Below are positions 25,896 through 34,437 of a DNA stretch of 64,000 nucleotides, piece by piece. Origin of the DNA: Bog-756 sp963778165 (GTDB lineage: Bacteria > Actinomycetota > Acidimicrobiia > Acidimicrobiales > RAAP-2); assembly GCA_963778165.1 (NCBI GenBank), contig CAVZTE010000005.1, forward strand, positions 372,001 to 436,000, in the 5' to 3' direction. The notes below the pieces were generated by a model. That model was not told the DNA's origin. It saw nothing but the letters and a program-made list of their open reading frames with translations, and did no database searches. Positions within the stretch are counted from its first letter, which is position 1; every line of letters begins with the position of its first letter. The translations under genes were made by a program, and so were the position numbers.

Positions 25896-26363
25896 ATGAC
25901 GAGCGAGACGAACACCGGGGTTACGGTGCTGCTGACTCAGCTGTCCCGGGTCGTCTACCGCCGCACTCCTGAAGAGCTGCTGGGCATGCGGATGAAGGAG
26001 TTCGGCATGCTGGCTCACCTCCGTGACCATGCTCCGATCCCCCAGCAGGAGCTGGGTGAGATGTTGTGCATCGACGCCAACAACCTGGTGCTGCTGCTCA
26101 ATGAGCTCGAGTCGAAAGAGTTCGCCCTTCGCCGCCGCGATCCGACAGATCGGCGTAGGCACCTCGTCGAGATCACCGAGGAGGGAATGCGGGCCTTCGA
26201 AAATGCTGAGAAGGGAATCGAGAGCGTCGAGGACGACGTGCTCGCCTCTCTCAGCCATGCGGAGCGGACCGAGCTGCGGGCACTGCTGGCCAAGGCCCTC
26301 GAAGGAGCACCTCCGGCGCTCGACCGCGCCGCCATCGGACGACAGGTCACCAAAGTCACCTGA
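25896..26363 (+). CDS. MarR-family transcriptional regulator
   Basis: ATG 25896 gives 155 residues; a longer frame from 25839 would run through the operator and is not used. The winged helix-turn-helix is clear: PIPQQELGEMLCIDANNLVLL as helices 3-4, then RRRDPTDRRRHLVEITEEGM as the wing with the typical D-x-R-D/R-R motif. Flanking helices provide dimerisation. It should repress the divergent DHA2 transporter and itself and release DNA on binding a phenolic or drug-like ligand. A VOC gene follows 85 bp downstream with its own ribosome site. Confidence 0.9.
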   Translation: MTSETNTGVTVLLTQLSRVVYRRTPEELLGMRMKEFGMLAHLRDHAPIPQQELGEMLCIDANNLVLLLNELESKEFALRRRDPTDRRRHLVEITEEGMRAFENAEKGIESVEDDVLASLSHAERTELRALLAKALEGAPPALDRAAIGRQVTKVT

Positions 26364-26448
26364 TCGGAAGCTGTCTGGTCCGGGACAACGGACCAGCTCC
26401 AGGCGGTGAGCCCTGGGTTACTCTTGGCCCAAACGAGAGGAGCCTCCA

Positions 26449-26844
26449 ATGCCCGAGTTTCCGACCATTGCCCACGTGGCGCTGACGGTCAGAAGTATCG
26501 ATGACAGCCTCCCCTGGTACGAGGGCCTATTCGGCACCAAGCCGGTCATCGACGAAGACACCGGTCCATTCCGCCACGCCGTCTGGCTGACCGGGGGCGG
26601 AACACTGGTGGGTCTGCACGAGTTTCCCGATCCGGCCGATTCCCTTCCCTTCAATGAACGCCGGTTGGGCCTGGACCACGTGGCCTTTGCCTGCGCCAAT
26701 CGCGACGAGCTGGTGCAGTGGCAAGCAAGGCTCGATGAGCTGGGCGTCACCAACAGCGGGATCGTCGACGCACCTTACGGATCAGGCCTCTCGTTCCGGG
26801 ACCCGGACAATATCGCCCTGGAGTTCTTTGCCCCTCCCTCGTAG
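26449..26844 (+). CDS. VOC/glyoxalase superfamily protein
   Basis: ATG behind GAGAGGAG, 131 residues. IAHVALTVRSIDDSLPWYEG starts the first module and LGLDHVAFACANRDELVQW the second, ending LSFRDPDNIALEFFAPPS. His at each module start and Glu near the end match VOC metal ligands. The closest relation in the window is the VOC protein at 45996, which shares the ending FRDPDNI-LEFF. It follows the MarR gene and may be co-regulated, but an independent role is equally possible. Confidence 0.85.
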   Translation: MPEFPTIAHVALTVRSIDDSLPWYEGLFGTKPVIDEDTGPFRHAVWLTGGGTLVGLHEFPDPADSLPFNERRLGLDHVAFACANRDELVQWQARLDELGVTNSGIVDAPYGSGLSFRDPDNIALEFFAPPS

Positions 26845-26884
26845 GAACGTGGCCAACAGGACCGGCTGAAGACCGGCGGTCCGC

Positions 26885-27214
26885 CTATTTCTTGCCCACC
26901 GAGTCGGGGTGAGCCAGGAGCTCCTGGTAGTCGCGACCCGGCACCTTCCCGGACGTCAGCACCTTACGGAGCAGATTGGTGGCGTCAACGATGCCCTGGC
27001 GCTGGTCCCGATCCTTGGGGGTTGACGGTCGGGCTGCCCCTTTTCCTTTGGCGATGGTGATAGCGCTGATCACTCCGAGGCAGTACATCCCGTGGCGATC
27101 GATCTTCTTCTTGCCCCCTGCGGTCCTCTCGGTGTGCTCCTCGACTTCCTTGGTGGCCCAGCGTTCCATACCGGCCACCCACAAGGCGGTACGCCGTTTC
27201 GAGATGAAGCTCAC
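26885..27214 (-). CDS. small basic hypothetical protein
   Basis: The start is GTG 27214, directly behind a GGGAGG site with 6-base spacing; the frame is open further upstream, but this site decides it. The product is 109 residues, rich in Lys and Arg (VSFISKRRTALWVAGMERW, GGKKKIDRHGMYCLGV, STPKDRDQRQGIVDATNLL). No signal peptide or known motif is seen. It may bind nucleic acid or ribosomes given its charge, but this is a guess. It converges with the VOC gene on the plus strand. Confidence 0.6.
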   Translation of the reverse strand: MSFISKRRTALWVAGMERWATKEVEEHTERTAGGKKKIDRHGMYCLGVISAITIAKGKGAARPSTPKDRDQRQGIVDATNLLRKVLTSGKVPGRDYQELLAHPDSVGKK

Positions 27215-27589
27215 GTCGAACCTCCCTGGTCGTCTGCCTCGAGCTGGCAGCACGGAGTGTAGGACGGACGCCCTGGCCTTACGAACCCGCCCTTCACGAT
27301 CCCTCCACTTCTGCGGGCCGTGTCGACGCTGAAGCGCGTTTGCCCTCATCGCCATCAAGGTCCTGGGCCTGACCCCTGCCTACAGCATGGAGGATCCCGC
27401 TCTGCCTCCGATCCACATCGCAGCTGCCACGGCTTCGTGACCGGGCACGAGGAAGCCTGGCGGCGGGCTTCACCGACCGAACGGCCCGGTTGACGACCCG
27501 AGCTCATCCGATCATGATGGCCGCAGACAACACCCACCAACCCCCCGGGTGATGGCCGGGCGCGCCAGGTGGCCGGACCGGTGCCGACA
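27215..27589. other. intergenic region without recognisable features
   Basis: About 375 bp separate the small basic gene from the GH15 gene, which diverge from each other here. Frames crossing it have no family signal. Promoters for both genes should lie here, but I cannot pick one with confidence. Confidence 0.4.
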
Positions 27590-29371
27590 ATGACTCAGAA
27601 CATCGAAGATTACGCCATGATCGGCGACACGGAGACGGCCGCTCTGGTCGGGCGAGATGGATCCATCGATTGGCTCTGCCTTCCCCGCTTCGACTCGGGA
27701 AGCTGCTTTGCCAAGCTCCTCGGCGAGAAGAAGCATGGACGGTGGCAGATCACTCCCGACCAGCCGGTCACCTCCCATGTCCGTCGCTATCGCAACAGAT
27801 CGATGGTGCTCGAGACCGAGATAACCACCGACACCGGCGTCGTGCGGGTCATCGACTTCATGCCGCTCCGACACCACCACCCCCGAGTGGTCCGAATCGT
27901 CCAGGGCCTCCAGGGCGAGGTGCAGATGCGCACGGAGTTGATCATGCGCTTCGAGTACGGGCTCGATGTCCCCTGGGTCCGGCGGACGGACCGCGGCCTG
28001 GTCGCCATTGCCGGGCCGAACGCCCTCGTGCTCGACACCCCGGTGGAGCTGAAGGGCGTCGAGATGCGCCATGAGGGAGTGTTCACGGTCACTGCCGGCC
28101 ACGAGACGACCTTTGGCCTCGCCTGGTACAAGTCTCACGAGGACCCTCCGTTCGTGCTCGACACCGGACGGGCCCTGGATGAAACCATGAAGTTTTGGGA
28201 CGAATGGTGCGCCAACGTCCTGCCGGTGCATGGCGAGTGGAGCGAGCTGGCCATGCGATCGCTGGTGACCCTGAAGGGGCTCACTTACGGTCCGACCGGT
28301 GGCATCGTGGCAGCGGCTACGACTTCCCTCCCGGAGTCACTCGGGGGTGTGCGCAACTGGGACTACCGCTACTGCTGGGTACGTGACGCCACGTTCACGC
28401 TCGAGGCTCTGATCGATTCGGGCCTGCGTGACGAGGCAGAGAGCTGGCTGGCTTGGCTGGGACGGGTGGCCGCCGGCGATCCCGATCAACTCCAGATCAT
28501 GTACGGACCGGCCGGGGAGCGGCGCCTGACGGAGATGGAGGTCGACTGGCTCCCGGGCTACCAGGGATCGTCACCGGTGAGGATCGGGAATGCCGCCTCC
28601 GGGCAGTTCCAGCTCGACGTCTACGGGGAGCTCATGGACGCCATCGAGCGGGCCCGCTCCCACGACATACCGGTGCAAGACATCATCTGGCGGATCCAGG
28701 TAGCCATCATGGGGTTTCTGGTCGATCACTGGTCCGATCCGGATGACGGCATCTGGGAGGTTCGAGGTCCTCGTCAGCAGTTCACCCACTCCAAGGTCAT
28801 GGCCTGGGTCGCCTTCGACCGCGCCGTCCGCGCCGTCGAGGTTCACGGACTGGACGGGCCTGTCGACCAGTGGAGAGCCATCCGGGATGCCATCCATGCC
28901 GAGGTCTATGACCAGGGATGGAACCCGGACGTCGGGGCCTTCACCCAGTTCTACGGAGCCGCAGAGCTGGACGCCAGCCTGCTGATGATGCCACTCGTCG
29001 GATTCCTGCCCCCCGACGACGAACGAATGGTCCAGACCGTCGAGGCCATCCAAAAGCACCTCACCAAAGATGGGTTCGTCCTCCGCTACGAGAACAAATC
29101 GGGAGTGGACGGGCTACCGGGTAGCGAGGGCATGTTCCTCCCCTGCACCCTATGGATGGTCGGCTGCCTCCGGCTCATGGGTCGGATCGATGAGGCAACA
29201 GCACTCTTCCGACAAGTCGGTGCTCTGGCCAACGACGTGGGGCTCCTCTCCGAGGAGTACGACCCGGAACAACGGCGCCTACTCGGCAACTTTCCCCAAG
29301 CCTTCACCCATGTCGGGATCGTGAACGCCGCACGAGGGCTGACGGCGTCGCGTGCCCCGAAACAGAGCTGA
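27590..29371 (+). CDS. GH15-family glucoamylase/trehalase-like hydrolase
   Basis: The ATG at 27590 gives 593 residues (MTQNIEDYAMIGDTETAAL). The N-terminal beta-sandwich includes VGRDGSIDWLCLPRFDSGS; the (alpha/alpha)6 barrel includes NWDYRYCWVRDATFTLEAL, VDWLPGYQGSSPVRIGNAA and GSEGMFLPCTLWMVGCLRL, the signature regions of GH15 including the candidate catalytic Glu residues. The closest type is the cytosolic actinobacterial group annotated as glucoamylase or trehalase (mycobacterial TreH). There is no signal peptide. It probably hydrolyses trehalose or short alpha-glucans inside the cell. Confidence 0.9.
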   Translation: MTQNIEDYAMIGDTETAALVGRDGSIDWLCLPRFDSGSCFAKLLGEKKHGRWQITPDQPVTSHVRRYRNRSMVLETEITTDTGVVRVIDFMPLRHHHPRVVRIVQGLQGEVQMRTELIMRFEYGLDVPWVRRTDRGLVAIAGPNALVLDTPVELKGVEMRHEGVFTVTAGHETTFGLAWYKSHEDPPFVLDTGRALDETMKFWDEWCANVLPVHGEWSELAMRSLVTLKGLTYGPTGGIVAAATTSLPESLGGVRNWDYRYCWVRDATFTLEALIDSGLRDEAESWLAWLGRVAAGDPDQLQIMYGPAGERRLTEMEVDWLPGYQGSSPVRIGNAASGQFQLDVYGELMDAIERARSHDIPVQDIIWRIQVAIMGFLVDHWSDPDDGIWEVRGPRQQFTHSKVMAWVAFDRAVRAVEVHGLDGPVDQWRAIRDAIHAEVYDQGWNPDVGAFTQFYGAAELDASLLMMPLVGFLPPDDERMVQTVEAIQKHLTKDGFVLRYENKSGVDGLPGSEGMFLPCTLWMVGCLRLMGRIDEATALFRQVGALANDVGLLSEEYDPEQRRLLGNFPQAFTHVGIVNAARGLTASRAPKQS

Positions 29372-29466
29372 CACCTCGTGGCATCGCCTGCAGGCTCCGG
29401 ATTGGCTTGTCGGGGCCCCTCGATGCACCAGGGTCCAAGCAGGACGGAGTCACCTAAGGTGGGGCG

Positions 29467-29874
29467 ATGGTGAGTGCGCCAGAGCCCCAGCGCCTGATCA
29501 ATGCCAGGCGGTTCTTCCTCAGCTACTCGAGGGTGCAGGTGGACGATGTGGTCCACGTGCTCTCGCCCGACGTGGTCTACACGGTCCCGGGGCACAACCG
29601 GTTTGCCGGCACCTTCCACGGACCCGATGCGGTGCGACAACACATCGTGGAGCTGATCGACTTCTCCCATGGCACCTTTGAGGTACTCAAGTGGGTGGAT
29701 TGGATGGTCGGTGAGACCCACGTCACCGCCCTCCAGTACGCCCAGGCCCAAACGGAAGGCGTGATCTACCGTGGGCATCACATCTATCTTCTGGCGTTCG
29801 ACCAGGACGATCTCCTCACCGCCATCAATGTCTTCTTCGAAGATCAAGCGGCGGCGGACCGGTTCTTCGCCTGA
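29467..29874 (+). CDS. SnoaL/NTF2-like protein
   Basis: The 135-residue protein shows the cone-shaped NTF2 pattern. INARRFFLSYSRVQVDDVVH is the N-terminal helix region, VVYTVPGHNRFAGTFHGPDA the loop and strand typical of SnoaL-like ketosteroid-isomerase folds, and then strands ending INVFFEDQAAADRFF. Members are small isomerases, cyclases or binding proteins. Catalytic residues cannot be assigned. It is downstream of and co-directional with the GH15 gene, but 95 bp away. Confidence 0.75.
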   Translation: MVSAPEPQRLINARRFFLSYSRVQVDDVVHVLSPDVVYTVPGHNRFAGTFHGPDAVRQHIVELIDFSHGTFEVLKWVDWMVGETHVTALQYAQAQTEGVIYRGHHIYLLAFDQDDLLTAINVFFEDQAAADRFFA

Positions 29875-29932
29875 GACATCCGGATGGACCAAGCCCATCG
29901 GCACTGGAGTGAGGTGGCCGGGTCGGGCCTGG

Positions 29933-30568
29933 TCAGGATGACCGGGACGTCAGCGACGATGAGGGCTTGACCTTCCCCGTGTGCTTGGCCGGGGCCGGTA
30001 CCGACACGCTGGGATTGCCCTCCACGTAAAAACGCCAGTCGAGGTCTTGTCCCACGGAAATGCCGACACGGGCACTTGTGGAGTACGGCAGCACACAATG
30101 GTCATCGAGGATCCGGACCTTCCCCACCACCAGGTCCGTACTGTTGTCAGCCCGGCTCAGGCCGAACGCCTTGGACAGCCGACCGGGACCACTGCACAGT
30201 CGATGGTCCGGGTCTTTGGGATGGCCTCGGTTGGACCTCATCACGTCCATTCCCGTCAGGGGCTCCAAGGCCCGAATCAGGATCCCGGCACCGACACCGG
30301 TGGGCTGACACACCACATTGGTCAGGTAGTTGACCCCGTAGGAGAGGTAGATCTCGAGGTGCCCCGGGGGACCGAACAGGGTCTCGTTGCTCCTCCTGAG
30401 CCCCGTGAACCCGTGGCTGGCCGGCTCGCTCTCATCGTACGCTTCGACCTCGACGATCCGACCGCTCAGCGGTCCATACGAAAGGACCTTTCCGATCAGC
30501 TCCGCGGACACCGACGGGGCCGGGCGCTCATAGAACGGCCGGTTCAGCGTGTGGGCCTTGGCTGCCAT
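29933..30568 (-). CDS. alkyladenine (3-methyladenine) DNA glycosylase, AAG family
   Basis: Start ATG 30568 lies behind AAAGGAG with correct spacing; the upstream open frame is ignored. The product is 211 residues, with ELIGKVLSYGPLSGRIVEVE, AYDESEPASHGFTGLRRSNE and TLFGPPGHLEIYLSYGVNYL. These blocks hold the catalytic Glu-Ala-Tyr region and the DNA-intercalating Tyr of the AAG/MPG fold. IRALEPLTGMDVM and CSGPGRLSKAFGLS complete it. It excises alkylated purines in base-excision repair. It is transcribed towards the NTF2-like gene. Confidence 0.92.
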   Translation of the reverse strand: MAAKAHTLNRPFYERPAPSVSAELIGKVLSYGPLSGRIVEVEAYDESEPASHGFTGLRRSNETLFGPPGHLEIYLSYGVNYLTNVVCQPTGVGAGILIRALEPLTGMDVMRSNRGHPKDPDHRLCSGPGRLSKAFGLSRADNSTDLVVGKVRILDDHCVLPYSTSARVGISVGQDLDWRFYVEGNPSVSVPAPAKHTGKVKPSSSLTSRSS

Positions 30569-30672
30569 CCCTCTCCTTTCCCACCCACGGCTGCGCTCGG
30601 TCACACCCGGGAACCAGCTCGGCCGCCAACTCGGTAGCAGGTGGCACCCGCCAGGCGACCCGGCCGTGGGCC

Positions 30673-31275
30673 CTACGACTCGTACGAGGTCGGCATGGAC
30701 TGGCCGGACCGCTTGTTCCATCCGTGGAAGCTGGAGTAATCACCGGCGTTCCAGGCCTCTTTGAGCCCCGGCTTGCTCAGGTCCCAGTCGGGGCGGATCT
30801 CACTCGAAGCCGCGCACAGGTCGCGCCACAGATCGTAAAACGACGGCCGGCCCCAGAACCAGTACCCGTTGTAGACGCTGTGGACCACCAGTCCCGGTTT
30901 GAGCACCAGCGTGTGGGGGATCATCGGGTCGTGCTCGGGATCGGTGTACTCCTGGATGTCGAGGTCCTTTTGAACCGTTCGGCCCGGGTCGGAGAGGAAG
31001 GTCCATACGGCACCGACCGAGGCCCGGAACTCCTGCGTGGAGTGATGGTCGTCCGTCGAGATGGTGACGACCTGGGTATAGGCCACGGCGATCTTGGCAT
31101 AGTTGGCGGCAAGCTCCAGGTGTTGCTGGTGCTCCTTTGGGCAGTAGTTGCCCCGCGCCAAGGTCAGGATCAGCGGATCATCGCCTTGGAGCTCACTCAG
31201 TTTGCGCACCGTGTCGGTGTGATCCGGCAGGGAGTAGTCGGGAAATGTCCCACCGGGTCTGATGTCGGATCGCAC
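30673..31275 (-). CDS. peroxiredoxin-like redoxin
   Basis: GTG start behind AAGGAGG, 200 residues. FPDYSLPDHTDTVRKLSEL is the usual AhpC/TSA opening and LILTLARGNYCPKEHQQHLE carries one Cys in the peroxidatic position. The classical PxxxTxxC is not conserved (GNYC instead), so activity on peroxide is uncertain. The thioredoxin-fold region continues with VVTISTDDHHSTQEFR and AVWTFLSDPGRTVQKDL. The C-terminal tail (YWFWGRPSFYDLWRDL) is aromatic-rich. It belongs to the redoxin-domain group often annotated as thiol-specific antioxidant. Confidence 0.8.
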   Translation of the reverse strand: MRSDIRPGGTFPDYSLPDHTDTVRKLSELQGDDPLILTLARGNYCPKEHQQHLELAANYAKIAVAYTQVVTISTDDHHSTQEFRASVGAVWTFLSDPGRTVQKDLDIQEYTDPEHDPMIPHTLVLKPGLVVHSVYNGYWFWGRPSFYDLWRDLCAASSEIRPDWDLSKPGLKEAWNAGDYSSFHGWNKRSGQSMPTSYES

Positions 31276-31586
31276 GGATCACCACCTCCTTGGCCGCCTC
31301 CAGCGCGCCGCCTCCAAAGGGCTGGAAGCGAGTCCGTTCTACCGGTGAGCGGGCTTTCGGTCAGGCTATCCCTTCGGCTCATCATTTGCCCCGCCTGAGC
31401 CACCCGTATGTCCGATGGCACCCACAGCTGGCCGGAGGAATTGTCGGCGGGGGTGCCAATCGGTCGGTCAGGTGGCTGGGCAGGCATCCTCTGGACTTGG
31501 AGGAAAAGCCGCGCGAAGGTGTGGCGACGACAGGCCGGCGCGGCGCAGAGCGGCGGCTCGTGGGGCCCGACGGAGAGGAACTGGCC

Positions 31587-32030
31587 ATGGACATGAAGCT
31601 CGAGGTGGTCGTGATTCCGGTGTCCGATGTGGACGGGGCCAAGGACTTCTACCAATCGCTGGAGTGGCGGTTGGACGCCGACTTCTCCGGCGACGGCGGG
31701 TTCCGGGTGGTTCAGTTGACTCCGCCAGGCTCGGCGTGCTCGATCATCTTCGGCAGCGGGATCACCTCGGCCCTACCGGGCTCGACCGAAGGTCTGCAGC
31801 TCACCGTCACCGACATCGAGGCGGCCCGGGCCGAGCTCGTCGACCGTGGTGTCGAGGTGAGCGAAGTGTTCCACGACACCGGAGGGGTGTTCCATCACGC
31901 CGGCAGCGAGGCACGCGCTCCCGGTCCCGCTCCGGAGCACAAGAGCTATGGATCATTTGCCTCGTTCCGTGATCCGGACGGAAACAGGTGGTTTCTCCAA
32001 GAGGTGACCACTCGCCTCCCTGGTCGATGA
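31587..32030 (+). CDS. VOC/glyoxalase superfamily protein
   Basis: I place the start at ATG 31587 behind GAGAGGA. The upstream open frame lacks family similarity. The 147 residues begin MDMKLEVVVIPVSDVDGAKD and continue FYQSLEWRLDADFSGDGGF, a typical VOC module. The second half carries LQLTVTDIEAARAELVDRG and ends SFASFRDPDGNRWFLQEV, close to bleomycin-resistance-like proteins. Usual His ligands are poorly conserved, so catalytic function is uncertain. It precedes the small gene and the flavin reductase. Confidence 0.82.
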   Translation: MDMKLEVVVIPVSDVDGAKDFYQSLEWRLDADFSGDGGFRVVQLTPPGSACSIIFGSGITSALPGSTEGLQLTVTDIEAARAELVDRGVEVSEVFHDTGGVFHHAGSEARAPGPAPEHKSYGSFASFRDPDGNRWFLQEVTTRLPGR

Positions 32031-32094
32031 CCTGACCGCACGGAGCGCTGATACCCGCCGGGCCTCCCGTGCCCAATCAAGAAGAGGTGCCTTG

Positions 32095-32280
32095 ATGCCA
32101 ACCACCTACGACTCCCCCACCGATCTGGCTGCCGCCCTCCGAAGAGCCGCCGATGCTCACGGTCACCACGAAGAGGAGATCGGCCATCCGGACGCCGACT
32201 GGCCGGACTGGTACGCACAGTTCATGGTGGACGAGCAGTCCGGGCCAGCCGGCCGAGCCGAGGGGAGGTCGAGCTCATGA
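32095..32280 (+). CDS. small protein coupled to the flavin disulfide reductase
   Basis: An ATG behind GAAGAGGT gives 61 residues: YDSPTDLAAALRRAADAHGH, then EEEIGHPDADWPDWYAQFMV. Short proteins with this AAHG / DWPDWYA-type pattern occur in actinobacteria, but no function is known to me. Its stop overlaps the next gene start as ATGA, so translation of the two is likely coupled and the proteins may act together. Confidence 0.7.
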   Translation: MPTTYDSPTDLAAALRRAADAHGHHEEEIGHPDADWPDWYAQFMVDEQSGPAGRAEGRSSS

Positions 32281-33620
32281 GCGACTACGACGTCATCGTG
32301 CTGGGAGGCGGATCGCCCGGCGAGCACTGCGCCGGTGAGTTGGCCGACGGTGGGCTGCGGGTCGCCGTCGTCGAGCGCCAGCTGGTGGGGGGCGAGTGCT
32401 CCTACTACGCCTGCATCCCTTCCAAAACGCTGCTGCGACCAGGGGAAGCGGTCCACGGGGCGCGTGAGGCGGCCGCCAGCGCCGAGGTCGACGTCCAGGC
32501 CGCTCTGGCCTACCGGGACTTCATGGTCTCGAACTACTCGGATGCCACCCAGGAGAAGTGGCTGGCGACCCGGGGTATCGCCCTGCTGCGAGGCACCGGC
32601 CGCCTGGCCGGAGTAGGGGTGGTGGAAGTGGACGGTGTGGCCCATACGGCCGATCACATTGTCGTGGCGACAGGCTCGGACCCGGTGGTGCCACCGGTCC
32701 CGGGGCTGGCCGACCTGGAGGGCGTCTGGAGCAACCGCGAGGTCACCGGGATGAAGGCCGTGCCGCGGCGCCTGCTGATACTGGGCGGTGGGCCGGTCGG
32801 CGTCGAAATGGCTCAGGCCGTGCGCCGACTGGGTGGCGAAGTGGCCGTGGTCGAAGGGGCACCCCACCTGTTGGCCCGAGAGCCGGAACCTCTGGGTGAA
32901 GCGCTGGCCGACGTGCTTCGGGCCGACGGTGTCGAACTGATGTTGGGCGTGCAGGCGACCGGCGCCCGACGGGAGGGCGAGGAGTATGTCCTGACCCTCG
33001 ATGACGGTCGGGAGTTGCGCGGTGACCACCTGCTCCTCGCCACGGGACGGCGTCCCCGCGTGGACGGCATCGGCCTGGACACCGTCGATGCTCATGCTGA
33101 CCGCCACGGACTCCAGGTCGACGCCCACTTGTCCGCCGGCGAAAGGCTCTGGGCCATTGGCGACGTCAACGGCGTGCGGATGCTGACCCACGTCGGGAAA
33201 TATCAGGGCGAAGTGGTGGCGGCCAACATTCTGGGGGAACCCCGTGAAGCCAACTATGAGGCCATCCCTGATGTGGTCTACACGGATCCCCAAGCCGCCT
33301 CGGTGGGTGCCGCCGAGGCTCCCTTCAGCGCCACCACCCCACTGACCGAGGTGGCTAAGACCTCCACCTACAACCACGACTACGCACAGTCGAACGGCTT
33401 TCTGACCCTCCTCAGCGACGGAAACCTGTTGACCGGCGCCTACGCCTTGGGGCCCGAGGCCGGCGAGTGGCTACAGCAAGCCACGCTGGCCATTCGGGCC
33501 AAGGTACCGCTCGACGTGCTGCGGGACACCATCCAGCCCTTCCCGACCTTCTCGGAGATTTTCGTGGCCACCCTCAAAGCGCTTGGCAAGGAGATAAGGA
33601 AGGGGCCTCAGCCGAGCTAG
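32277..33620 (+). CDS. class I pyridine nucleotide-disulfide oxidoreductase
   Basis: 447 residues. FAD motif VIVLGGGSPGEHCAGELA opens the protein, followed by the redox-active disulfide Cys41-x4-Cys46 in GGECSYYACIPSK. The second Rossmann motif LLILGGGPVGVEMAQAV binds NAD(P)H. WAIGDVNGVRMLTHVGKYQG is the FAD-binding ATG/GD-type segment, and the C-terminal dimerisation domain ends QPFPTFSEIFVATLKAL. The enzyme is related to mercuric reductase and dihydrolipoamide dehydrogenase, but no C-terminal Cys pair or NmerA domain is present, so the substrate is unclear. It is coupled to the preceding 61-residue protein. Confidence 0.9.
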   Translation: MSDYDVIVLGGGSPGEHCAGELADGGLRVAVVERQLVGGECSYYACIPSKTLLRPGEAVHGAREAAASAEVDVQAALAYRDFMVSNYSDATQEKWLATRGIALLRGTGRLAGVGVVEVDGVAHTADHIVVATGSDPVVPPVPGLADLEGVWSNREVTGMKAVPRRLLILGGGPVGVEMAQAVRRLGGEVAVVEGAPHLLAREPEPLGEALADVLRADGVELMLGVQATGARREGEEYVLTLDDGRELRGDHLLLATGRRPRVDGIGLDTVDAHADRHGLQVDAHLSAGERLWAIGDVNGVRMLTHVGKYQGEVVAANILGEPREANYEAIPDVVYTDPQAASVGAAEAPFSATTPLTEVAKTSTYNHDYAQSNGFLTLLSDGNLLTGAYALGPEAGEWLQQATLAIRAKVPLDVLRDTIQPFPTFSEIFVATLKALGKEIRKGPQPS

Positions 33621-33755
33621 GCGGTGAGGGCGTTAAGTCGCCAAGGTAGATCCAGATCCACCCACCCCGGTCAGGCTGGCATCACCGATCGCCCTGGACG
33701 GCCAACGGCGACTTCGACGGCACACTCCCCGACTTCCGCCCAGGAGACGCACACC

Positions 33756-34376
33756 ATGGAGTTTCTCGTAACGATGACCACTCACGTTCCGGACGGAACC
33801 CCGGACGCGGACGTTCAAGAGGTACGCAGCCGCGAGGCGGCACGTTCGGGCCAGCTGGCAGCGCAGGGAACTCTTCTTCGCTTGTGGCGCCCGCCGCTTC
33901 GGCCGGGCGAATGGCGTTCTCTGGGCCTCTTCGCTGCCGATGACGGTGACTCACTCGAAGCGCTTCTCGCCTCGATGCCGCTACGGATATGGCGCAGCGA
34001 TGAGGTGACTCCTCTCCGGCCCCACCCCAACGATCCCGGCGGGCCGAGCGGAGGGTCCGGAACGCCCGCGCCCGAACCTGGACGCAGCGAGTTTCTGACG
34101 ACGTTCACCCTGGCCGTTCCGGCAGACGTCAGCGTGGAGACCGTCGATGCCTTCACCCAGCGCGAAGCAGATCGAACGCGGGAGCTCGCCAGGGAGGGAT
34201 ATCTGAGGCGGCTCTGGACCCTGCCCGGCCAAGATCGAGCACTGGGCCTGTGGCAGGCCCCCGACCAGGTCGGGTTGAGCACGACCCTCGGTTCGCTGCC
34301 ACTGTTCCCCTGGCTGAGCATTGAGACCGTACCCCTCAGCCAGCATCCCAGCGACCCGGCCCTCGCCGGCAGCTGA
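33756..34376 (+). CDS. tandem muconolactone-isomerase-like protein
   Basis: ATG 33756 behind CAGGAGA gives 206 residues consisting of two similar ferredoxin-like modules. The first has EFLVTMTTHVPDGTPDADVQ, RLWRPPLRPGEWRSLGLFAA and ALLASMPLRIW; the second has EFLTTFTLAVPADVSVETVD, RRLWTLPGQDRALGLWQAPD and TTLGSLPLFPWL. Both end in a HP dipeptide tail (PLRPHPND, PLSQHPSD). Single-module muconolactone delta-isomerases are about 95 residues and form decamers, so this is an internal duplication. A Pro/Gly linker joins the halves. Isomerase activity is not proven. Confidence 0.85.
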   Translation: MEFLVTMTTHVPDGTPDADVQEVRSREAARSGQLAAQGTLLRLWRPPLRPGEWRSLGLFAADDGDSLEALLASMPLRIWRSDEVTPLRPHPNDPGGPSGGSGTPAPEPGRSEFLTTFTLAVPADVSVETVDAFTQREADRTRELAREGYLRRLWTLPGQDRALGLWQAPDQVGLSTTLGSLPLFPWLSIETVPLSQHPSDPALAGS

Positions 34377-34437
34377 GGTTGAGCCAGGCCATGATCCGGC
34401 TGGACTGTCGCACTTCGACTGCGTTTGAGCGACCGCT

